A stretch of 64,000 bases of DNA from GCA-958296115 sp965222445 (lineage in GTDB: Bacteria > Chloroflexota > Dehalococcoidia > Lucifugimonadales > CAJWER01), in NCBI GenBank assembly GCA_965222445.1, contig CBDCTY010000002.1:2790001-2854000 (forward strand), given 5' to 3'. Below are positions 26,383 to 34,874 of this stretch, piece by piece. The notes under the pieces are model-generated. The model saw only the letters and a list, made by a program, of their open reading frames with translations, was not told the origin of the DNA and did not search any database. Within the stretch, counting starts at the first letter, position 1. Every line of letters starts with the position of its first letter. A program made the translations under genes and the position numbers.

Positions 26383-26781
26383 TTGGTTGTCCTCATGGTC
26401 GGGGCCGGGGGGCTCGTAGGGGCGACCCTCCGCTATCTTGTAGCGACGTGGGTCCAGAACGCCGTCGGCAGCGGCGGCTTCCCTTACGGCACGCTGGCAG
26501 TGAATGCTGCGGGCTGCCTTGCCATCGGCCTCGTCGCCGGATACGCGGAGGCCCGGCAGCCGCTGAGCTCGGAGGCCCAGGCATTCCTTGTGGTTGGTGT
26601 GCTAGGCGGCTTCACGACCTTCTCCGCCTTCGGCATCGACACCATCAGGCTCATGCGCGACGGATCCTACCTCGCCGGGTCCGCCAACGTGGTGCTGCAG
26701 GTGGCCGTCGGCCTGGCTGCCGTAGTCATTGGGCTGCGCCTTGCGCACTGGGGTTACGAGAGGCTGTCGGCCGGTCAATAG
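26383..26781 (+). CDS. crcB: Fluoride channel FluC (CrcB)
   Basis: The 132-residue protein has four membrane helices. Family marks are GAGGLVGATLRY, PYGTLAVNAAGCLAIG (pore Asn) and GGFTTFSAFGIDT (Phe box and central sodium site). It exports toxic fluoride as an antiparallel dimer; one gene is enough for a homodimer. The start is TTG at 26383, with AAGGAG nine bases upstream. I looked for a fluoride riboswitch in the 49 bases before it and found none. Confidence 0.93.
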   Translation: MVVLMVGAGGLVGATLRYLVATWVQNAVGSGGFPYGTLAVNAAGCLAIGLVAGYAEARQPLSSEAQAFLVVGVLGGFTTFSAFGIDTIRLMRDGSYLAGSANVVLQVAVGLAAVVIGLRLAHWGYERLSAGQ

Positions 26782-26846
26782 AGTAGTTTCCCGGCCCGCG
26801 GGATCTGGCTGCGCCGCGGGCCGAGCTTCCCACGTCAGGACAGTGC

Positions 26847-27671
26847 ATGACTCCGGTCCTACTCGTCGACGGCCACAACCTGATGCACCGAGCCGAATTT
26901 GGCTTTCCTGCCCGAATTCGGTCGAGGCAAGGCCGTGACATCACGTCGGTGTTTGGATTCTACGCATTGATGGGTTCTGCTATCAGGGCGCTGGGAGTCC
27001 ACGCCTACTCCGTTATGGTCTGCTTCGACTCTCCCTCTGCGGTGCAGAAGGCCCGGGCCAAAGCGTCCACGTCCCAGGTGTTGCATCAACCCCCTGAGGA
27101 CTTCAAGGACCTTCCCCTTGTCAAACAGGCGGCAGAAAGACTCCAGGTAAGCTGGTTCGAGTGTGCCGACCATGAGGCCGATGACTTGATCTCGACGTTG
27201 GCATTCCAGCTAAGCTCATCCCCAGCGTTCATCATGTCGACGGACCGCGATTTCTACCAGCTGGTCGACGACAGGGTGAGAATTCTGAAGGGCGCCAGGC
27301 TGGGCCAACCGGACATAGTATGCGCCGAAGACATAAGGAATCGATACTCTGTGACCCCGGAACAGTGGTGCGACTACCGGGCCCTGACTGGCGATCCGGC
27401 CGACGGGGTGCCCGGAGTACCGAATGTTGGACCAAAGCGCGCAGCTCGTTTGCTCTCTGCGGGACAGTCTCTCGAGGAAATCCTTGATGCTCCCATTGCG
27501 GGAGGGGCGTGGGCATCCTGGATATATTCGAACCGAGAGCTGCTCCTAGAGTGGAGGGATCAGCTCAGAACGGCGGACGATTGCGCGGCCATCACTTCGG
27601 CGGAGGCCAGGCTTTCGAGTATTCCGCCCGCAAAGGAAGTGGTTGGCCTGCTGGGTTTGTGGGACGCTTGA
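26847..27671 (+). CDS. Stand-alone 5'-3' exonuclease (PolA N-domain/FEN-like)
   Basis: The 274-residue protein corresponds to the 5' nuclease domain of DNA polymerase I without a polymerase. LLVDGHNLMHRA carries the first metal Asp, VCFDSPS the second, HEADDLISTLA the acidic cluster, and STDRDFYQLVDD a further pair. The helix-hairpin-helix reads GDPADGVPGVPNVGPKRAARLL. It should trim flaps, RNA primers or nicked DNA. Family members of this size exist as separate genes (ExoIX-like, phage T5-like). It converges with the SRAP gene, another DNA-damage protein. Codon use looks less GC-biased than in neighbours. Confidence 0.88.
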   Translation: MTPVLLVDGHNLMHRAEFGFPARIRSRQGRDITSVFGFYALMGSAIRALGVHAYSVMVCFDSPSAVQKARAKASTSQVLHQPPEDFKDLPLVKQAAERLQVSWFECADHEADDLISTLAFQLSSSPAFIMSTDRDFYQLVDDRVRILKGARLGQPDIVCAEDIRNRYSVTPEQWCDYRALTGDPADGVPGVPNVGPKRAARLLSAGQSLEEILDAPIAGGAWASWIYSNRELLLEWRDQLRTADDCAAITSAEARLSSIPPAKEVVGLLGLWDA

Positions 27672-27700
27672 AGTCCGGGCCGGTCCAGGGCTTTCCGTCC

Positions 27701-28387
27701 TCAAGGCGAGGTGATACGGCGCTGTCCCGCTGCCTCGATGACCTCAGGGCCGTCGTTGGCGGCCGAGTTGACCAGGGTAGAGACCTCGTAGGCCTCCATC
27801 GCATCGTTGGGATAGGGACTCAGAACGCTGCGGAGCGCGTTGGGGTCGTCGACGCTGCGGTCCAGCCAGAACTCTTCCATCTCTCTGGGCAGTACCACCG
27901 GCATCCGGTCGTGTATTGGCCTGAGCAGGTCGTTCGCCGTGGTCGTGATGACGCTGCATGACGGGATGGCGTTGCCGTCCGGGTCCTTCCACACCGACCA
28001 CAGCCCAGCGAAGGCGAAGGGATCTCCCGACCGCATGACGACGCGCATAGGCCTCCTGAGGGCCCCGGTCCCCTGCCACTCGTAGAAGCCGTCCGCGAGC
28101 ACCAGGCATCGCCGACGTCTCAGCGCGTCGCGGAACGCGGGCTTCTCGGCAACCGTCTCAGCCCTGGCGTTTATCATCCGGCTTCCGATGGATGCTTTCT
28201 TGGCCCACCATGGAATCAGGCCCCAGCGCATGAACCCGCCGCGTCTGGTATCGGCGCCCACTACAGTCAGCACGTCCTGGGTCGGGGCGACGTTGTAGGC
28301 CGATTCGAATGTCAGCCAGTCGCCGTCGAACTCAAACCGCCTTGCAAGCTCGCCCAGGTCCGCTATCAGGCTGTATCTGCCACACAT
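27701..28387 (-). CDS. SRAP (YedK/HMCES-like) abasic-site processing protein
   Basis: The 228-residue protein begins MCGRYSL. After removal of Met, Cys2 forms the thiazolidine crosslink with abasic sites in single-stranded DNA. Other conserved residues are seen: MINARAETV (active-site Asn and Glu), LVLADGFYEW, and IHDRMPVVL with the catalytic His. It protects abasic sites at replication forks. No operon partner; it runs towards the exonuclease gene, ending 29 bases from it. Confidence 0.93.
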   Translation of the reverse strand: MCGRYSLIADLGELARRFEFDGDWLTFESAYNVAPTQDVLTVVGADTRRGGFMRWGLIPWWAKKASIGSRMINARAETVAEKPAFRDALRRRRCLVLADGFYEWQGTGALRRPMRVVMRSGDPFAFAGLWSVWKDPDGNAIPSCSVITTTANDLLRPIHDRMPVVLPREMEEFWLDRSVDDPNALRSVLSPYPNDAMEAYEVSTLVNSAANDGPEVIEAAGQRRITSP

Positions 28388-28442
28388 CTCACGCTCACAC
28401 CACGCCCGTCAGGTCAAACATGGCCCGGGGTATTTTCGTTGC

Positions 28443-29766
28443 TCATACCGGCACCGCCTCTGTAGCGTCGGGTCTGGCGGCGCTGCCGTCGAGGCGCCGC
28501 TCCGTGCTCATGAGTTCCAGCAGGTTCCGGACCGCTTTGGGGCGAGTGGCGGCCAGGTCGGTCGTTTCGTAAGGGTCGGCGTCGATGTCATACAACTCGA
28601 TGCCCTCGAAGCGGCCTTGTTGTTCACTGGCGATCAGCTTGAGACCTCCTGAGAGTACGGCCAGCTCCTTGGCCCGGAAGCACCAGTATATGGTCCTGTC
28701 CTGCTGGGCCATGCCAGACGAGAGGCCGAGCATCGCCCCAGCATCGATGCCGTCCCACTGCGGATCCTCGGCCGGTTCGCACCCGACCAGCCTGGTGATG
28801 GTCGGCATCCAGTCGGAGACATGCATCGGGGTCGTCATCCTGCAGGTATCCAGCGTGCCTGGCCAGCTCACGAGCGAAGGAGTGCGGATGCCGCCCTCGT
28901 AGAGCTGCGCCTTGTTGCCGCGCAGGGGCAGGTTGCTGCCGAGCCTGGGCGACGCCTGCTGATATCCCGGGTATAGCTGGGCTTGCCCGAGCGTATCGCT
29001 CTCCAGCGCCCCATTGTCTGACGTGAACACGACGAGCGTGCTGGCGATCTGGTCGGTCCGGCGCAGCGACTCCACGAGGCGGCCCACTGCGTTGTCCATG
29101 TGGCTGGCGTAAGCCGCGTACTCCCTGTACGACCGGTCGCTCCCATCGTCAGGATCGTATTTGCCAGCCTGATAGCGGTCGAGCCATTCCTGCGGGGCCT
29201 TCACTGGGACATGGACGGCTGTGAAGGGCACGTAGCAGAACCAGGGGTTGCGCCTCGATTCGATCCACTCGACGGCCTCGCTAACTATCAGGTCCGTGAC
29301 GTGGCCGCGTTCGTCGACCGGCTCACCGTTCCTGTGCCAGGTGCGCGAGTATGGACCGGCTTTGTAGCGGTGGTTGTACGGGTCCACTCCACCCGCCAGG
29401 CTGCCGTAGGACCAGTCGAATCCGAATTCGTTCGGCGCGTATTTCGGAGACGAACCCAGGTGCCATTTGCCGAACAGTCCGGTGTCGTAGCCGGGTCGAT
29501 GCGAGGGTCTCGTAGCCGTCGGACATAACGGGATGGTTGGACGGCACCGTTGCATGAGGCCCGAACCTGCTCGGGTAGCGACCCGTGAGCAGGGCTGCCC
29601 GGGTGGGTGTGCACATGGGTTGCACGTAGTGGCGGTCGAGCTCGACTCCCGTCTCCACCAGCCGGTCGATATTTGGCGTGCGGATGTTCGAGCCGTGGTA
29701 TCCGACGTCTCCCCAGCCGAGATCGTCGGCCAGTATGAAGAGGATGTTGGGTCTGTCTCCGCTCAT
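28443..29766 (-). pseudogene. Type I sulfatase, broken by a frameshift
   Basis: The first frame encodes MSGDRPNILFILADDLGWGD with metal-binding Asp residues and the formylglycine motif CTPTRAALLTGR, then loses homology after SDGYETLAST. The second frame resumes with GYDTGLFGKWHLGSS and continues to a normal C-terminus (VVFTSDNGALESD, GGIRTPSLVSWPG). The break lies near 29505-29515, where a few bases appear to be missing. Intact, it would be a roughly 440-residue formylglycine sulfatase hydrolysing sulfate esters. All catalytic residues are present on one frame or the other, so a recent mutation or an assembly error is likely. ATG at 29766. Confidence 0.85.
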
Positions 29767-29917
29767 AGCGCTGCCGCCTCCGGTAGCTGCTGGTCGACCT
29801 GCCGGCCCTGCGCCGCCAATCGGCCCGTATCCATAGAGGATAGATGGACTTGCGAGCCGGAGCAATTGTCAGGCCATCATTGGAAGTGTAGGAAGGAACT
29901 GCGGGGGTGGAGTGGCG

Positions 29918-30031
29918 CAGGGCCTTTCCATTGTTGAGATAGGGTCGTACCTTGCCGTTCGGCCTGAGCTTGTCGAAGGCCCCAATTGTGGTTCGACAGG
30001 CTCACCACGAACGGACTTTGGAAAGGCCCTG
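29918..30031 (-). mobile_element. Element family 1 (MITE-like), 114-bp short copy
   Basis: The ends are CAGGGCCTTTCCA (29918-29930) and TGGAAAGGCCCTG (30019-30031), the same 13-bp inverted repeats as at 809 and 59975. The internal sequence is in the opposite orientation and lacks 23 bp found in the long copies. The flanks are GGAGTGGCG (29909-29917) and GGAGCGGCG (30032-30040), a 9-bp target duplication with one difference. It lies about 66 bases upstream of rplU. Confidence 0.88.
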
Positions 30032-30049
30032 GGAGCGGCGCCGTTTCGC

Positions 30050-30079
30050 TTGTGCTATGTGAGCGGCCCGCGCTACAAT
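30050..30079 (+). promoter_or_regulatory. Probable promoter of the L21-L27-L31 operon
   Basis: TTGTGC (30050-30055), an 18-base spacer and TACAAT (30074-30079) precede rplU by 18 bases. The -10 box is good and the -35 box is weak. It lies 18 bases after the end of the family-1 element, so the insertion stopped just short of the promoter. Confidence 0.45.
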
Positions 30080-30097
30080 GAACGGTAGGGTGAAGCT

Positions 30098-30448
30098 ATG
30101 GCAACTTACGCAGTAGTCCAGTCAGGCGGCAAGCAGTACAGGGTGGCTGAGGGCGATACGATCCGGGTCGAGTCCATCGACGAATCCGACGGCGGACAGG
30201 TCGAGCTGGGCGACGTGAGGATGGTGTCCCGCGACGGCGACGTGGTGCTCGGCTCTCCAACGGTGGAGGGCGCCAGGGTCACCGCGGAGGTGGTGGGTCA
30301 CGGTAAGGGTCGAAAGGTCGTCGTCTTCAAGTACAAGCCCAAGGTCCGGTACCGCCGGCGCACAGGGCACAGGCAGCTTTACACTGACCTCAAGGTGACC
30401 GGCATCTCCTATGCCGGTTCCGGGGAGCAGGATACAGATGGCTCATAA
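30098..30448 (+). CDS. rplU: 50S ribosomal protein L21
   Basis: The 116-residue protein matches L21: YAVVQSGGKQYRVAEGDTIRVE at the start, KVVVFKYKPKVRYRRRTGHRQ as the rRNA-binding basic segment, and YTDLKVTGI. It is part of the large subunit near the L20/23S contact. The gene overlaps rpmA by 11 bases, the normal rplU-rpmA arrangement. Confidence 0.97.
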   Translation: MATYAVVQSGGKQYRVAEGDTIRVESIDESDGGQVELGDVRMVSRDGDVVLGSPTVEGARVTAEVVGHGKGRKVVVFKYKPKVRYRRRTGHRQLYTDLKVTGISYAGSGEQDTDGS

Positions 30449-30707
30449 GAAGGGCGGCGGAAGCACCAGGAACGGCCGGGACAGCAAGGGGCAGCGACTC
30501 GGAGTGAAGCGCTATGCCAACGAATATGTGACCGCGGGGTCCATCATCGTGAGGCAGCGCGGCACCCGCATCATGCCGGGCACCAACGTCGGGTTGGGCA
30601 GGGACCACACGCTGTTCGCTCTGGTGGACGGCACGGTCAGCTTTGAGCACCAGACGCGCGACAAGAAGAGGGCGAGCGTCTACCCCATGGAGGAGGCGCT
30701 AAGGTGA
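30438..30707 (+). CDS. rpmA: 50S ribosomal protein L27
   Basis: The 89-residue protein begins MAHKKGGGSTRNGRDSKGQR, the standard L27 N-terminus that reaches the peptidyl transferase centre. No N-terminal cleavage extension of the Firmicutes type is seen. GTRIMPGTNVGLGRDHTLFA is conserved. The ATG at 30438 is chosen because it starts the conserved protein; it lies within the end of rplU. Confidence 0.97.
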   Translation: MAHKKGGGSTRNGRDSKGQRLGVKRYANEYVTAGSIIVRQRGTRIMPGTNVGLGRDHTLFALVDGTVSFEHQTRDKKRASVYPMEEALR

Positions 30708-30907
30708 AGGCCAAGATCCATCCGACCTACTACCAGGAGGCGGTCGTGACCTGCTCCTGCGGGGCGTCGTACACGACCGGCTCGACGAAGGGCGAGCTTC
30801 GCGTCGAGATATGCAACCAGTGCCACCCGTTCTATACGGGCGAGCAGAGGATCGTCGACACGGAGGGCAGGGTCGAACGGCTGAGGCGCCGCTTCAACCT
30901 GCAGTAG
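30704..30907 (+). CDS. rpmE: 50S ribosomal protein L31 (zinc-binding form)
   Basis: The 67-residue protein has MKAKIHPTYYQEAVVTCSCG and EICNQCHPFYTGEQRIVDTEGRVERL. The cysteines in CSC and CNQC make it the zinc-binding C+ type of L31. The start is GTG overlapping the rpmA stop (GTGA). An intrinsic terminator follows 25 bases after the stop. Confidence 0.96.
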   Translation: MKAKIHPTYYQEAVVTCSCGASYTTGSTKGELRVEICNQCHPFYTGEQRIVDTEGRVERLRRRFNLQ

Positions 30908-30931
30908 CCGGGTTAGCCGGTGATTGAGCCG

Positions 30932-30959
30932 AAGGGGTGAGGACGTCTCACCCCTTTTT
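30932..30959 (+). terminator. Intrinsic terminator after rpmE
   Basis: A perfect 10-bp stem AAGGGGTGAG/CTCACCCCTT with a 5-base loop (30942-30946) runs into TTT (five T in all, 30955-30959). It ends the ribosomal protein operon. The DUF1385 gene starts only 17 bases beyond, so its transcript must be read-through or start within the hairpin region. Confidence 0.88.
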
Positions 30960-30975
30960 GGTTCCCACACATCCG

Positions 30976-31866
30976 ATGGCTTCCAACAGACCGACATACG
31001 GGGGACAGGCGGTCATCGAGGGCGTCATGATCCGCGGCCAGCGCCATGCGAGCATAGCCGTGCGCAGGCCCGACGGTACGCTTGCGATGAAGTGCGAGCC
31101 GCTGGGCCAGATATACACCGGCCGCCTGCGCAGCGTGCCGGTGCTCAGAGGCGTACTGGTGCTCGCCGAAACCCTGAGCCTCGGGATGCGCGCCCTGATG
31201 TACTCCGCCAACGTGGGCGCACAGGCGGAGGGCCAGGAGATCGGCAGGGGCCAGATGGCGGCGACGCTTACCTTCTCGATGGTGTTCGCGATCGGGATAT
31301 TTTTCCTCCTGCCGGTGCTGGCGAGCCGATTGGCGGAGGGACCGCTCGGCTCCGATCTTCTCAGCAACCTTCTCGAAGGGTTGATACGGCTGGGCCTATT
31401 CGTCGGGTACATAGTGCTCATCGGGAGGATGGACGAGATCAGGCGCGTATTCATGTACCACGGCGCCGAGCACATGACGGTCCACGCCCAGGAAAACGGC
31501 GTCCCTCTGGACACGGAGTCGATTCGGCAGTACCCGACCGCGCACCCCAGGTGTGGGACGGCCTTCCTGCTAACGGTCATGGTTGTCGCGATCGTCGTAT
31601 TCACCTTCATTGGACGCGATCCGCTGTGGTGGCTGATCCTCTCGCGCATTGTGCTCGTCCCCGTCGTCGCAGCCGTAAGCTACGAGCTGATACGGTTCAG
31701 CGGGTTCCATTCGTCAAACCCGCTGGTGAAGCTCATCACGGTGCCCAACATTGCCCTTCAGGGTCTGACGACGCGACAGCCTGACGATGACCAGATCGAG
31801 GTGGCCGTCGCCGCCATGGAGCAGGCCATCGAGGCTGACGCGGGCCGAGTCCGGGTCGTCGCATGA
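30976..31866 (+). CDS. DUF1385 integral membrane protein
   Basis: The 296-residue protein has YGGQAVIEGVMIRGQRHASIAVR at the start, about four membrane helices in the middle, and YHGAEHMTVHAQENG and HPRCGTAFLL in the loops, all typical of DUF1385. The family is often encoded between rpmE and prfA in Gram-positive and Chloroflexota genomes; the rpmE link is kept here, but prfA is not in the window. Molecular function is unknown. ATG 30976 is the first start that gives the conserved N-terminus. Confidence 0.88.
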   Translation: MASNRPTYGGQAVIEGVMIRGQRHASIAVRRPDGTLAMKCEPLGQIYTGRLRSVPVLRGVLVLAETLSLGMRALMYSANVGAQAEGQEIGRGQMAATLTFSMVFAIGIFFLLPVLASRLAEGPLGSDLLSNLLEGLIRLGLFVGYIVLIGRMDEIRRVFMYHGAEHMTVHAQENGVPLDTESIRQYPTAHPRCGTAFLLTVMVVAIVVFTFIGRDPLWWLILSRIVLVPVVAAVSYELIRFSGFHSSNPLVKLITVPNIALQGLTTRQPDDDQIEVAVAAMEQAIEADAGRVRVVA

Positions 31867-31897
31867 AACGCACACTCCCTATCGCAGGGGCTGTTAC

Positions 31898-32938
31898 GTG
31901 AACGGTATAGACCTCAGGAGCGACACGGTAACGAAGCCTACGCCCGACATGAGGCGGGCTATGTACGAGGCCGAGGTGGGCGACGACGGCCTCGAGGGCG
32001 ACCCGACGACGCGGCGGCTCCAGGAGCTTGCGGCCGAGCGGGTGGGGATGGAGGCGGGTCTCTTCGTGTCCAGCGGTTCCATGGGCAACCTCGTGGCCTC
32101 CCTTTCGCACGTCAAGCCTGGCGAGGCGATGCTCATAGGCAGCAGGTCGCATATGGCGTGGAGCGTCGACCAGGCCCACGGCCATGAGACGTACGGGCGC
32201 GTTGCGGTGCGCATGGTCGACGAACGGGACGGGGCGCTTCCCTTGGAGGATGTGGAGTTGTCTCTGAAGGGCGAAGCAGAGTCCGATGGGCGCATGAGCC
32301 TGGTGTGCATCGAGAACACCCACAACGCCACGAACGGGATGCCCCTCGACCTGCCCTACACCCAGGCGGTGTCCGATACGGTGGAGCGCCACGGGGCCGG
32401 TCTTCACGTGGACGGCGCGCGTCTGTTCAACGCGGCTGAGGCTCTCGGAGTCCCGGCCTCCAACTTGGTGGAAGCGGCCGACTCGGTCTCGTTCTGCCTG
32501 TCCAAGGGGCTCGCCTGTCCGATTGGTTCGGTTCTGTGCGGCAGTGAGGAGTTCATCGAGGAGGCCCGGAAGCAGCGGAAGATCGTCGGGGGCGAGATGC
32601 GTCAGACGGGCATCATCGCTGCCGCCGGAATCGTCGCCCTCGAGTCGATGGTCGACCGCCTGGCTGAAGACCACGCGAACGCGCGCCGACTCGCCGACGG
32701 CCTGGCGATTATTCATGGGGTAGGCGTGGACCCCGACCGGGTCAGGACCAACATAGTCTTCTTCGAGACGGGTGACAGGCCGGTCGACGACGTGATAAGC
32801 GCGTTGGGCGAGAGGGGAATACACTGCTTCAACATCGACGGCCGCATCCGGATGGTTACCCACTACGAGATTTCGAGCGAAGACGTGGACACTGCCCTCG
32901 ACGCGGTGAAGCAGGTGATGGAGAGCAAGAATGGGTGA
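31898..32938 (+). CDS. Low-specificity L-threonine aldolase
   Basis: The 346-residue protein is a fold-type I PLP enzyme that splits threonine to glycine and acetaldehyde. LRSDTVTKPTPDMRRAMYEAEVGDD is the standard N-terminus. ENTHNATNG, the LHVDGARLFNAA Asp/Arg pair and the Schiff-base Lys203 in SFCLSKGLACPIGS are present. The GTG start at 31898 follows GCAGGGG. It overlaps the thiolase gene by 8 bases. The alternative SHMT-like beta-eliminating lyases share this fold, but the motifs favour LtaE. Confidence 0.92.
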   Translation: MNGIDLRSDTVTKPTPDMRRAMYEAEVGDDGLEGDPTTRRLQELAAERVGMEAGLFVSSGSMGNLVASLSHVKPGEAMLIGSRSHMAWSVDQAHGHETYGRVAVRMVDERDGALPLEDVELSLKGEAESDGRMSLVCIENTHNATNGMPLDLPYTQAVSDTVERHGAGLHVDGARLFNAAEALGVPASNLVEAADSVSFCLSKGLACPIGSVLCGSEEFIEEARKQRKIVGGEMRQTGIIAAAGIVALESMVDRLAEDHANARRLADGLAIIHGVGVDPDRVRTNIVFFETGDRPVDDVISALGERGIHCFNIDGRIRMVTHYEISSEDVDTALDAVKQVMESKNG

Positions 32939-34115
32939 TTCCAGGGCGGTGATACTCGGCAGCGCCAGGACGCCGATAGGCAAGATGGGCGGCGCCCTGG
33001 CAGGCGTTCCGGCGACCGAATTGGGGGCCGCGGCGATCCGGGCCGCGGTCGAGAGGGCGCGTGTAGAGCCCGGCGATGTGGACTACACGATCATGGGCAA
33101 CGTGCTCTCTGCCGGGCTGGGTCAGGCCCCCGCGCGGCAGGCTGCCGTCGGCGCCGGCATCTCCGTTAGCTCCTCGGCCCTCACGGTCAACAAGGTGTGC
33201 GCGTCCGGCATGATGGCGGTTGTGCTCGCGGAGATGATGGTGCGGTCGGGCGATGCGGACGTAGTCGTCGCCGGTGGGATGGAGAACATGAGCCGCGCCC
33301 CCCATATGCTGGAGGGCAGCAGGTCGGGACGCCGCCTCGGCGACTGGAAGCTGGCGGACTCGATGATGCACGACGGCCTGACGTGCTCCTTCAACGACAG
33401 CCACATGGGTACGCTCGCCGAGGGAACTGCGACGGAGTTCGAGGTGACTCGGCAAGAGCAGGACGAGCTCGCATTGAGGAGTAATCGGCGGGCCGCGGCA
33501 GCCGGGTCGAACGGCGGCTTTGCCGAAGAGGTCACGCCCGTCGTGGTGAACGGGCGAAGGAGCCGTACGACCGTCAAGGTCGACGAGGGCCCGCGCCCGG
33601 ATACCAGCATGGATGGGCTGGCCGCGCTGCCCGCGCCCTTCTATCCGCACACGTCGGTGACGTCCGGCAACTCCTCGCAGATATCCGACGGGGCCGCTGC
33701 CCTTGTCATTGCCCGCGAAGAGGCAGCCCGGTCGATGGGCCTGGAGCCCGTTGCGGTGATCGAGGACCACACGTTCGTCGCCAACGAGCCCGCCAGGCTA
33801 TTTGAGGCCCCCGCAGAGGCGATCCGAGAGTTGCTGCAGCGGGCCGCCATGAACCTCGACGACGTGGATCTGCTGGAGGTGAACGAGGCGTTTGCGGCCC
33901 AGGTCGTCGCCAACGGCAAGGCGCTCGAGTGGGACTGGGACAGGGTGAACGTCAACGGCGGCGCGGTAGCCTTGGGACACCCCATCGGCGCGAGCGGAGC
34001 CCGCATACTGGTGACCCTGCTTCACGCGCTGGGGCGTCGCGGACTCGAATCCGGCATAGCGGCCGTATGCCACGGCGGCGGCGGCGCTGTTGGAATGAGG
34101 CTGTCGATAGCCTAA
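32931..34115 (+). CDS. Acetyl-CoA C-acetyltransferase (thiolase)
   Basis: The 394-residue protein has nucleophile Cys90 in NKVCASGMMAV, NEAFAAQ, base His350 in ALGHPIGASGAR and Cys380 in CHGGGGAVGM. The length and the CHGGGG ending fit the biosynthetic AtoB/PhaA type more than FadA. It condenses or cleaves acetoacetyl-CoA. Overlap with the aldolase gene implies co-translation; acetaldehyde from threonine could enter acetyl-CoA pools, which is inference. Confidence 0.94.
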   Translation: MGDSRAVILGSARTPIGKMGGALAGVPATELGAAAIRAAVERARVEPGDVDYTIMGNVLSAGLGQAPARQAAVGAGISVSSSALTVNKVCASGMMAVVLAEMMVRSGDADVVVAGGMENMSRAPHMLEGSRSGRRLGDWKLADSMMHDGLTCSFNDSHMGTLAEGTATEFEVTRQEQDELALRSNRRAAAAGSNGGFAEEVTPVVVNGRRSRTTVKVDEGPRPDTSMDGLAALPAPFYPHTSVTSGNSSQISDGAAALVIAREEAARSMGLEPVAVIEDHTFVANEPARLFEAPAEAIRELLQRAAMNLDDVDLLEVNEAFAAQVVANGKALEWDWDRVNVNGGAVALGHPIGASGARILVTLLHALGRRGLESGIAAVCHGGGGAVGMRLSIA

Positions 34116-34170
34116 ACCTGAAGCGGGCCGGTCCCTACGTCAAGCTGCCGCTGGACGAGGCAAGCTGAGC

Positions 34171-34199
34171 TTGTCAAGACTGGTCTGACCAGTTACAAT
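34171..34199 (+). promoter_or_regulatory. Promoter with operator palindrome for the Phd/PIN pair
   Basis: TTGTCA (34171-34176), a 17-base spacer and TACAAT (34194-34199) form a sigma-70 promoter. The spacer is almost filled by a perfect palindrome ACTGGTC-T-GACCAGT (34179-34193), a likely binding site for the antitoxin dimer. The ATG of the antitoxin is at 34207, where transcription would begin, so the mRNA may be leaderless. Confidence 0.75.
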
Positions 34200-34206
34200 T
34201 CTGGAA

Positions 34207-34482
34207 ATGGGCATTATCTATTCGACATACGAGGCCAAGGCGCGGTTTTCCGAGGTCCTCCGTCATGTGCGCGACGGCAATGTAGTCACCGTGTCCTACC
34301 GGGGAGAGCCTGTGGCCGAGATCCGCTCGATCCGCAAGGGGCCCGCTACGATTGAAGAGCGGCTGGACGACCTCGAACGGCGGGGAGTACTGGTCAGATC
34401 GGGCGAGCTGAGAAGACCACTGACGGCGGTGTCGGAGCGACCGGGCGCCGTGAACCGCTTCCTCGCCGAGCGCGAAGGGTGA
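34207..34482 (+). CDS. Phd/YefM-type antitoxin
   Basis: The 91-residue protein shows the Phd/YefM DNA-binding N-domain: STYEAKARFSEVLRHVRDGNVVTVSYRGEPVAEIRSI. The C-terminal half is charged and probably binds the toxin. It should repress its own promoter, where a 15-base palindrome lies between the -35 and -10 boxes. The stop overlaps the toxin start (GTGA at 34479-34482). Confidence 0.88.
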   Translation: MGIIYSTYEAKARFSEVLRHVRDGNVVTVSYRGEPVAEIRSIRKGPATIEERLDDLERRGVLVRSGELRRPLTAVSERPGAVNRFLAEREG

Positions 34483-34859
34483 GCGTCGCGTACGTAGACA
34501 CATCCGCCCTTGTTGCGATCGCGTTCCAGGACCTTGGCGTCTCAGGCCTTGACGTGCGCCTGGAGGGGTTCTCGCGCCTCCTCTCCTCGAACCTGCTAGA
34601 GGCAGAGCTTCGGGCGGTGTTTGCTCGTGAGAGGTACAGATTCGACGCGAGCCTGATATCGGGCATCGATTGGGTCTTGCCCGACCGTCCGCTGGCCCCG
34701 GAGCTTGCAACCGCCCTGGAGGCGGGCTATCTGAGAGGAGCCGATCTGTGGCACGTCGCCACGGCACTCTATATCGGGCGAGAGCCGCGCGACATCTCGT
34801 TCGTCACTCTCGACGACCGGCAGCGTACCGTGGCCGAGGCACTCGGGTTTCGGGTCTGA
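34479..34859 (+). CDS. PIN-domain ribonuclease toxin (VapC-like)
   Basis: The 126-residue protein is a complete PIN domain: YVDTSALVAIAF with catalytic Asp7, the acidic LLEAELRAVFAR near 41, RGADLWHVATAL near 85-97, and ISFVTLDDRQRTVAEALGF at the end. VapC toxins cleave tRNA or rRNA. The pairing with a Phd-type antitoxin is common in GC-rich genomes. All catalytic acids are present, unlike in the remnant at 458. Confidence 0.9.
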   Translation: MSVAYVDTSALVAIAFQDLGVSGLDVRLEGFSRLLSSNLLEAELRAVFARERYRFDASLISGIDWVLPDRPLAPELATALEAGYLRGADLWHVATALYIGREPRDISFVTLDDRQRTVAEALGFRV

Positions 34860-34874
34860 TCTCCTCCGGTATCG

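Noticed and set aside
30924..31784. Plus-strand frame overlapping the DUF1385 gene
   Set aside because: Arg/Pro-rich shadow with no motifs, while the overlapping frame clearly encodes DUF1385.
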